From positions 3,658,001 to 3,722,000 of the forward strand of contig NZ_CP064939.1 of assembly GCF_015679185.1 (NCBI RefSeq): a stretch of DNA of 64,000 nucleotides, read 5' to 3'. Of this stretch, positions 59,073 to 64,000 are shown piece after piece. Below the pieces are notes generated by a model that ran no database searches, had not been told where the DNA came from, and worked only from the letters and a program-made list of their open reading frames with translations. This DNA is from Pedobacter endophyticus (GTDB lineage: Bacteria > Bacteroidota > Bacteroidia > Sphingobacteriales > Sphingobacteriaceae). Within the stretch, counting starts at the first letter, position 1, and the number at the start of each line of letters is the position of its first letter. The position numbers and the translations under genes were made by a program.

Positions 59073-61187
59073 GTGGGTTTGGATATTAAAGTTGCGTTAG
59101 TTGGTAATCCCAATACAGGTAAATCTACATTGTTTAACCGGTTAACCGGTTTAAATCAGAAAATAGGAAACTTTCCCGGCATTACAGTCGATAAAAAAAC
59201 AGGCTTTATGAAGCTTCCCGATGGTAAGGAAGCTGAAGTTATCGATTTGCCCGGCACCTATAGCTTATATCCGAAAAGTAACGATGAAAGCATCGTCTTT
59301 CAGGTTTTGGCCGATAAAACCAATAGCAGTTTTCCGGATGTAATTGTATTAATTGCCGATGCATCAAACTTAAAGCGCAACCTCCTGCTTTTTTCTCAGG
59401 TGGCAGATTTGGGCATCCCGATGATATTGGTGCTTAATATGATCGATTTATCCGAAAAACAAGGCACAAAAATCAACCTCATCGAACTCGCTCAAAGGTT
59501 GGGTGTTCAGGTTGTGTCTATATCAGCAAGAAACAACATTGGCATCGATAAGTTGAAGCAGGCCATAACCAACATGAATAAGGTGGCCACCCAGTTGCAA
59601 GATGTTGATGTAAATGTATTGGCGCCGGAAGCCATAAACGCCATCAAATCGAAACTTAATACCGATAACGATTATTATGCTTTGCAGGTGTTGCACCAGC
59701 ACGAGTATTTGGGATTTTTTACCCAGCAGGAGCAAAATGAGATTGAGGAAATTGAGCAGGCGCATCACTTCGAATCGTCGAAAATTCAGGCTGCAGAAAC
59801 AATTGCCCGGTACAAGCATTTAGGCTCCGTACTATCGGGCGTGGTTACAGAAACCAAAACCACCGAAAAGTTTGCCACCAACAATAAGCTCGATGCCATT
59901 TTAACCCATAAGGTATGGGGCTTCGCCATTTTTTTATTTATTCTTTTTAATATCTTCAACGCCATTTTTGCCTGGTCTACCTATCCAATGGCGTGGATTG
60001 AGAGCGGATTTAGCTTCGTAACTGAAGTTGGCCACAACTACTTGCCGCAAGGCATGCTTACCGATTTAGTGCTCGATGGCGTTATTGCCGGCCTGGGTGG
60101 CATCTTCATATTTATTCCTCAAATTGCGATCCTTTTTGCCTTTATCTCCGTTTTGGAAGATACTGGCTACATGGCCCGCGTTACGTTTATGATGGATAAG
60201 ATTATGAGCAAAGTAGGCTTAAACGGAAAATCGGTTGTACCTATGATTGGTGGCCTGGCCTGTGCCGTACCATCAATTATGGCCGCCAGAAACATCGAAA
60301 ACTGGAAAGACCGGATTATTACCATTATGGTTACCCCTTTAATAAGTTGCTCGGCAAGGTTACCGGTTTATATATTGATTATTTCATTAATTATTCCCTC
60401 GCAAAAGGTATTGGGGATTTTTAATTTGCAGGGCCTTGCTTTAATGGTGATGTACCTTGTTGGTATAATAGCCGCTGTACTTGTTGCCCTGGTGATGAAG
60501 TTTATTATTAAAACCAAAGAGCGGGCTTATTTTATTATGGAACTGCCCATTTACCGCATGCCAAGGTGGAAAAATGTGCTTTTTACGATGTACGAAAAAT
60601 CGAAAACCTTTGTTTTTGAGGCTGGTAAGGTAATCATCGCCATTTCCATTATATTGTGGGTGATGGCTTCGTTTGGGCCTGGCAACCGTTTCGAGAATAT
60701 TGAAAAGAAGTATGCGCCGGCATTGGCAGATACCACAAAACCCACCACACATATAGAAACGCTAATGGCTTCTGAGAAGCTCGAAAACTCGTACGTTGGC
60801 ATTTTAGGGCATTGGATTGAGCCTGCCATCCGTCCGTTGGGTTACGATTGGAAAATTGGCATTGGCTTAATCACCTCATTTGCGGCCCGCGAAGCATTTG
60901 TTGGCACCATGGCCACCATTTATAGCGTAGATGGGGGCGACGAAGATACATCGACCATTAGAGAGCGCATGGCCTCATCGGTAAACAACCAAACCGGCTT
61001 GCCAGTTTACTCATTTGCTACAGGCATTTCGTTAATGTTGTTTTATGCCTTTGCAATGCAATGCATGAGCACCGTGGCCATTGTTTACCGCGAAACAAAA
61101 GGTTGGAAATGGCCCATTATTCAATTGGTTTACATGACGGCGATGGCTTATGTAGCTGCGTTAATTGCGTACCAGTTGCTTAAGTAG
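59073..61187 (+). CDS. feoB: Ferrous iron transporter FeoB
   Basis: This inner-membrane Fe2+ importer has an N-terminal G domain: G1 GNPNTGKST, G2 FPGIT, G3 DLPGTYSLYP, G4 NMID, G5 SARN. A GDI-like helical region (about 175-265) and two Gate modules with 7-8 TM helices follow, including the conserved GGLACAVPSIMAARN and TPLISCSARLPVY stretches. The 704-residue length is normal. The start is a GTG at 59073. No Fur site was identified upstream. Confidence 0.96.
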   Translation: MGLDIKVALVGNPNTGKSTLFNRLTGLNQKIGNFPGITVDKKTGFMKLPDGKEAEVIDLPGTYSLYPKSNDESIVFQVLADKTNSSFPDVIVLIADASNLKRNLLLFSQVADLGIPMILVLNMIDLSEKQGTKINLIELAQRLGVQVVSISARNNIGIDKLKQAITNMNKVATQLQDVDVNVLAPEAINAIKSKLNTDNDYYALQVLHQHEYLGFFTQQEQNEIEEIEQAHHFESSKIQAAETIARYKHLGSVLSGVVTETKTTEKFATNNKLDAILTHKVWGFAIFLFILFNIFNAIFAWSTYPMAWIESGFSFVTEVGHNYLPQGMLTDLVLDGVIAGLGGIFIFIPQIAILFAFISVLEDTGYMARVTFMMDKIMSKVGLNGKSVVPMIGGLACAVPSIMAARNIENWKDRIITIMVTPLISCSARLPVYILIISLIIPSQKVLGIFNLQGLALMVMYLVGIIAAVLVALVMKFIIKTKERAYFIMELPIYRMPRWKNVLFTMYEKSKTFVFEAGKVIIAISIILWVMASFGPGNRFENIEKKYAPALADTTKPTTHIETLMASEKLENSYVGILGHWIEPAIRPLGYDWKIGIGLITSFAAREAFVGTMATIYSVDGGDEDTSTIRERMASSVNNQTGLPVYSFATGISLMLFYAFAMQCMSTVAIVYRETKGWKWPIIQLVYMTAMAYVAALIAYQLLK

Positions 61188-61272
61188 TTATTAGGTCCTT
61201 AGTCCTCAGGCGATAGTCCGTAGTCTTTAAACTAGAGACTCAAGACTTCTGACTCAAGACTCCGGACTCCTT

Positions 61273-61749
61273 TCATCCCAGCTCAATTTGGCGTTTAATG
61301 CTTTCTTCCAGCGATATCAAAGTCTCGGTGCGCTGAATGCCGTTAACTGCCTGTATTTCCTCGTTCAGCACGTGCCGCAAATGATTGGTATCTCTGCAAA
61401 TAATTTTGGCGAACATGCTGTAAGCGCCAGTTGTATAATGCAGTTCAACCACTTCTTTAATTTTACTCAACTGGGCAACGGCGTCTTTGTATTGAATCCC
61501 TTTTTCGAGGTAAATCCCCAGGAAGGCACAAATATCGTAGCCAGCTTTTTGCGGGTCGATAATTAGATGCGAGCCTTTAATAATGCCCATTTCCTGCAAT
61601 TTTTTCATCCTAACGTGTATTGTACCGCCAGAAACGATTAAGTCTTTTGCAATTTCTGTATAAGGTTTTGTGGCATCCTGCATCAATTGCTTCAATATAT
61701 CGATGTCGAGGTTGTCAATTTCTAAATTGGAATTGTCTTTTTTAAGCAT
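61273..61749 (-). CDS. Lrp/AsnC family transcriptional regulator
   Basis: The 158-residue protein has an N-terminal winged HTH (about 12-65, EIAKDLIVSGGTIHVRMKKL) and a C-terminal RAM ligand domain (about 75-150, YDICAFLGIYLEKGIQYKDA). Such regulators sense amino acids and form octamers. On the minus strand TAAATTTG (plus 61769-61776) is a candidate -7 element 20 bp before the start. The gene is transcribed away from the tRNA-like unit that follows. Confidence 0.93.
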   Translation of the reverse strand: MLKKDNSNLEIDNLDIDILKQLMQDATKPYTEIAKDLIVSGGTIHVRMKKLQEMGIIKGSHLIIDPQKAGYDICAFLGIYLEKGIQYKDAVAQLSKIKEVVELHYTTGAYSMFAKIICRDTNHLRHVLNEEIQAVNGIQRTETLISLEESIKRQIELG

Positions 61750-61822
61750 ATTTTTGAATTATGATAAGCAAATTTAACAATATTTATCAAAGTAATAAAA
61801 ATAAAATTAAATGTTTAAAATA

Positions 61823-61854
61823 TTTGCAAGGTATTGATAGTTCCTTTACATTTG
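61823..61854 (+). promoter_or_regulatory. Strong promoter of the tRNA-like transcription unit
   Basis: TTTG at 61823-61826, a 20-bp spacer and TACATTTG at 61847-61854 match the full Bacteroidetes consensus at both boxes. This quality is otherwise seen here only at the rRNA promoters. Transcription should start near 61861. Confidence 0.85.
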
Positions 61855-61858
61855 TATC

Positions 61859-61898
61859 AAGCAATTAACAAAAACGAACGTTCTTTAACAAATTGCTT
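61859..61898 (+). promoter_or_regulatory. Leader stem with boxA-like element
   Basis: AAGCAATT (61859-61866) and AATTGCTT (61891-61898) form a perfect 8-bp stem at the start of the transcript. Between them lie a GAACGTTC palindrome and GTTCTTTAACA (61880-61890), close to rRNA boxA (TGCTCTTTAACA). It suggests antitermination or processing as in rRNA leaders. Confidence 0.6.
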
Positions 61899-61905
61899 AA
61901 CATAC

Positions 61906-62013
61906 TGTAGGGTGGTGAAACAGGCAGACACACCTCCTTGTCTCGGTGGCGGAGAATTTGGGAAACCAGCAATGGCTAACCACTCCTTGAAGGTTCGATT
62001 CCTTCCCCTACAG
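61906..62013 (+). tRNA. Class II tRNA-like RNA A: Leu-type body, GTC at anticodon, 39-nt variable region
   Basis: The acceptor TGTAGGG pairs perfectly with CCCTACA, and the next base, position 73, is G. T8-G9 and a 3-bp D stem (GTG/CAC), with GG in the D loop, follow. The anticodon arm is CCTCC-TTGTCTC-GGTGG (61945-61949 is its 3' arm), with a T-T mismatch in the middle; the anticodon position reads GTC (61940-61942) and base 37 is T. The T arm GAAGG-TTCGATT-CCTTC is canonical. The variable region (39 nt) is closed by GGAG/CTCC and holds TGG-CTAA-CCA and TGG-GAAA-CCA hairpins. CCA is not encoded. The body matches tRNA-Leu, but the anticodon, C38 and G73 are Asp-like. Confidence 0.8.
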
Positions 62014-62079
62014 CGGTTTGGTTTCAAGTACAACGTCTTAATAGACTGTTGACTAAATACTTCAGACTAACGACTAGAA

Positions 62080-62223
62080 TGTTGGGTGGTGAAATTGGCA
62101 GACACGCCTCCTTGTCTCGGTGGTGGGGAATAATGGGACAAACGCAGTTTATTGGGTTGACCACAATTAATTTTTTGAACTGTAGCTAACTACCCCTTGA
62201 AGGTTCGACTCCTTCCCCAACAG
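62080..62223 (+). tRNA. Class II tRNA-like RNA B: same core, 75-nt variable region
   Basis: The acceptor is TGTTGGG/CCCAACA with G73, so one acceptor pair differs from copy A by a compensatory A-T to T-A change. The anticodon arm CCTCC-TTGTCTC-GGTGG is identical to A, including the T-T mismatch; GTC is at 62114-62116. The T arm is GAAGG-TTCGACT-CCTTC. The 75-nt variable region is closed by GGGG/CCCC. It contains TAG-CTAA-CTA (compensatory to TGG-CTAA-CCA in A) and an extra CAGTT/AACTG stem enclosing ATTG/CAAT. CCA is not encoded. It is followed by a terminator. Confidence 0.8.
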
Positions 62224-62253
62224 CATTTTTTATGAATAATAAGTTAGTTAATC

Positions 62254-62286
62254 GAGCAATCCTGGATAGGTTGCTCTTTTTTGTTT
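62254..62286 (+). terminator. Terminator of the tRNA-like unit
   Basis: GAGCAA-T-CCT pairs with AGG-TTGCTC (one bulge, 4-nt loop), followed by a T6 run and GTTTTG. It begins 31 bp after tRNA-like copy B. Confidence 0.85.
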
Positions 62287-62312
62287 TGTAACTTACGGTT
62301 ATTTTATCTATG

Positions 62313-62329
62313 CCGGATTTTAAATCCGG
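62313..62329. repeat. Perfect palindrome CCGGATTT...AAATCCGG
   Basis: This is a single element of the GATTT/AAATC palindrome family that is clustered at 63.05-63.35 kb. Confidence 0.7.
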
Positions 62330-62389
62330 AGCTAAAAAGATCGGGATTACAAATGCCAACCAGCGAGACTTTTTCAATTCCGTATAAAC

Positions 62390-62421
62390 AAAAAAAGGAA
62401 CAGATATCAATCCGTTCCTTT
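62390..62421 (-). terminator. Terminator of frr
   Basis: On the minus strand AAAGGAAC...GTTCCTTT forms a stem followed by seven T. It starts about 20 bp after the frr stop codon. Confidence 0.85.
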
Positions 62422-62442
62422 CTATTGGCTTTGAAATGCTGA

Positions 62443-63006
62443 TTAAACAGTCATTACATCTTTTTCTTTAGCCTCGGCATGTTTATCAACCTTTACAATG
62501 TACGCATCGGTTAATTTCTGCACTTCAGCTTCGCCAGTTTTTATTTCATCATCTGATACGCCTTCGCCCTTAAGTTTTTGGATTTTGTTATTGGCATCCT
62601 TACGGATGTTGCGTACGGTAATGCGGCCGCGTTCTGCTTCTTCTTTAACTTTTTTAACCAGGTCTCTTCTGCGTTCTTCGGTTAACGGTGGTACCACTAA
62701 ACGAATAACAATACCATCATTTTGCGGGTTGATACCAATGTTGGCTACCTGAATGGCTTTCTCAATTGCTGTAAGAAGTGATTTCTCCCAAGGCTGAATC
62801 ACAATTGTTCTCGCATCTGGCGTATTAATGCTCGCTACCTGAGCCAATGCTGTTTGAGCGCCGTAATAATCCACAAAAATCCCATCAAGCATGCCTGCCG
62901 AAGCTTTACCAGCCCTAATTTTAGTTAGTTCAGATTCACAATGATCGATCGCCTTATCCATCGAAGATTGTGCGTCCATTAATTGCAATTGTATGAGTTC
63001 GTTCAT
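62443..63006 (-). CDS. frr: Ribosome recycling factor
   Basis: RRF splits the post-termination ribosome together with EF-G. The 187-residue protein shows the family pattern: AIDHCESELTKIRAGKASAG near the N-terminus, then DARTIVIQPWEKSLLTAIEK, NPQNDGIVIRLVVPPLTEER and a conserved RRDLVKKVKEEAERGRITVR. It is paired with pyrH upstream on the same strand, as in many bacteria, but 358 bp of palindromic repeats separate them. Confidence 0.97.
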   Translation of the reverse strand: MNELIQLQLMDAQSSMDKAIDHCESELTKIRAGKASAGMLDGIFVDYYGAQTALAQVASINTPDARTIVIQPWEKSLLTAIEKAIQVANIGINPQNDGIVIRLVVPPLTEERRRDLVKKVKEEAERGRITVRNIRKDANNKIQKLKGEGVSDDEIKTGEAEVQKLTDAYIVKVDKHAEAKEKDVMTV

Positions 63007-63039
63007 AATATGTGTATTTCTACAAAAATAATAATTTTT

Positions 63040-63350
63040 TTATTGCTGGTAATCTTATCGCTGGTCGAGATTTGTAGTCTCTTACTATTTATACTGGATT
63101 TGAAATCCAGAGCTATAAAATCGGGATTGCAAATCCCGATTAGCGTGTTACTTTACTGCTGGTCGAGATTTTTACTGTTGCTGGTGGAGATTTGTAATCC
63201 CGACCTATGTAAACCGAATTTTCAAATCCCGATTAACAATCGTCTTATTGCTAGTCGACTTATTGCAAGTCGACTTATTGCTGGTCGACTCAGTGCTGGT
63301 CGAGATTTGTAATCTCGACCTATCTAGATCGGGATTTCAAATCCCGACTA
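63040..63350. repeat. Cluster of GGTCGAGATTTGTAATCTCGAC / CGGGATTTCAAATCCCG palindromes
   Basis: At least six imperfect palindromes lie here. They include TGGATTTGAAATCCA (about 63093), CGGGATTGCAAATCCCG (about 63122), GTCGAGATTTGTAATCTCGA (about 63300) and CGGGATTTCAAATCCCG (about 63330). Within the cluster, 63241-63300 is a separate 15-bp tandem repeat (CGACTTATTGCTGGT type, four copies). The cluster fills the pyrH-frr spacer. Confidence 0.85.
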
Positions 63351-63364
63351 AGTGTGTCTAAAAG

Positions 63365-64000
63365 TTATTTCACCAAAGTACCGATAGGTTCGCCATTGGC
63401 AATTTTCATAAAGTTGCCATGTTTATTCATATCAAATACAATAATTGGCACCTGATTTTCTTCGCAAAGGGTAAAGGCTGTCATATCCATTACGTTTAAA
63501 CCCTTGGCGTAAACCTCTTTAAACGAGATTTCTTCATATTTTGTTGCCAATGGATTTTTTTCGGGGTCGGCGGTGTAAATGCCATCAACCCGGGTTCCTT
63601 TTAATACGGCATCGGCCTTAATTTCGATAGCCCGAAGTGCGGCAGCAGAATCGGTTGTAAAATACGGATTGCCGGTACCTGCACCAAAAATTACAACGCG
63701 GCCTTTTTCAAGGTGGCGAACGGCACGTCTGCGAATAAACGGCTCACAAATCTGTTCCATTTTAATTGCGGTAAGCAAACGGGTCTTGATGCCAACTTTT
63801 TCCAGTGCATCTTGCAAGGCCATCGAGTTGATTACCGTAGCAAGCATGCCCATATAATCGGCTTGTGCCCTGTCCATTCCGCTTTTTTCGGCACTTAAGC
63901 CCCTAAAAATATTGCCTCCACCTATTACTATTGCAATTTCTAAACCTTTATCGTGTACGGCTTTAATATCGTCGGCATATTGTTTAACGCGTTCATTATC
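63365..64000 (-). CDS. pyrH: UMP kinase, 5' end cut by window edge
   Basis: UMP kinase phosphorylates UMP to UDP and belongs to the amino-acid-kinase fold. The frame is open to the last base; above the internal ATG at 63877 it reads [20 protein letters not shown] and continues with [13 protein letters not shown], the phosphate-binding loop. Further motifs are [20 protein letters not shown] and [17 protein letters not shown]. About 25 N-terminal residues lie beyond the window. Confidence 0.97.
   Translation of the reverse strand, partial: DNERVKQYADDIKAVHDKGLEIAIVIGGGNIFRGLSAEKSGMDRAQADYMGMLATVINSMALQDALEKVGIKTRLLTAIKMEQICEPFIRRRAVRHLEKGRVVIFGAGTGNPYFTTDSAAALRAIEIKADAVLKGTRVDGIYTADPEKNPLATKYEEISFKEVYAKGLNVMDMTAFTLCEENQVPIIVFDMNKHGNFMKIANGEPIGTLVK

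Noticed and set aside
61906..62223. tRNA-Leu with a group I intron
   Set aside because: The extra sequence sits in the variable region, not in the anticodon loop, and lacks group I core elements.

Overview
The window is chromosomal DNA from a member of the Bacteroidetes, most likely a Pedobacter-like Sphingobacteriaceae. The clues are promoters of the TTTG-N19-20-TAnnTTTG type, a 16S rRNA ending in CCTCCTTTCT, few Shine-Dalgarno sequences, lipoproteins with clear lipoboxes, a SprA-type secretion/gliding protein, outer-membrane beta-barrels with carboxypeptidase-regulatory N-termini, and many short palindromic intergenic repeats. The species assignment is inference.

Layout. 1-3513: 3' part of glyA, a beta-helix lipoprotein and comF. 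3758-9952: a complete rRNA operon (three tandem promoters, 16S, tRNA-Ile, tRNA-Ala, 23S, 5S, terminator). 9977-10850: repeat-rich spacer with a 148-bp tandem repeat. 10849-16762: an LRR-protein kinase, rlmN, a YoeB-type toxin-antitoxin locus whose toxin gene is frameshifted, rluF, a DinB protein and a WYL regulator. 17294-21913: a hybrid histidine kinase facing a sigma54 response regulator, then two nearly identical PepSY-like periplasmic proteins. 22517-26004: an amidohydrolase, an Abi_2 (HEPN) abortive-infection gene preceded by a promoter and a compact RNA hairpin, a flavin oxidoreductase and acylphosphatase. 26133-36128: a cell-envelope block (flippase, dut, TPR protein, DUF4292 lipoprotein, EnvC-like factor, two TatA proteins, gatA, LysM lytic transglycosylase). 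36481-49402: Tat-exported phospholipase C, malic enzyme, ruvA and the 2391-residue SprA. 49902-57257: gcvH, a VanZ-like protein, a 40-residue lipoprotein and two paralogous outer-membrane beta-barrel proteins. 57280-64000: an S24-type repressor with a divergent small gene, feoAB, an Lrp regulator, two highly unusual tRNA-like genes, frr and the 3' part of pyrH.

Most of the window is housekeeping. The most unusual part is 61823-62286: a self-contained transcription unit with a strong promoter, a boxA-like leader and a terminator, which encodes two tRNA-shaped RNAs. Their bodies resemble tRNA-Leu, but the anticodon position reads GTC (Asp), position 37 is a pyrimidine, residue 73 is G, and the variable regions are 39 and 75 nt long. 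The two copies show compensatory changes in their stems, so the folds look real. Second in interest is the Abi_2 gene with its upstream hairpin RNA, which resembles the AbiF/ncRNA arrangement. Intergenic DNA is full of repeats: six 51-bp units, a 189-bp tandem duplication, a palindrome family in four copies, and a palindrome cluster between frr and pyrH.
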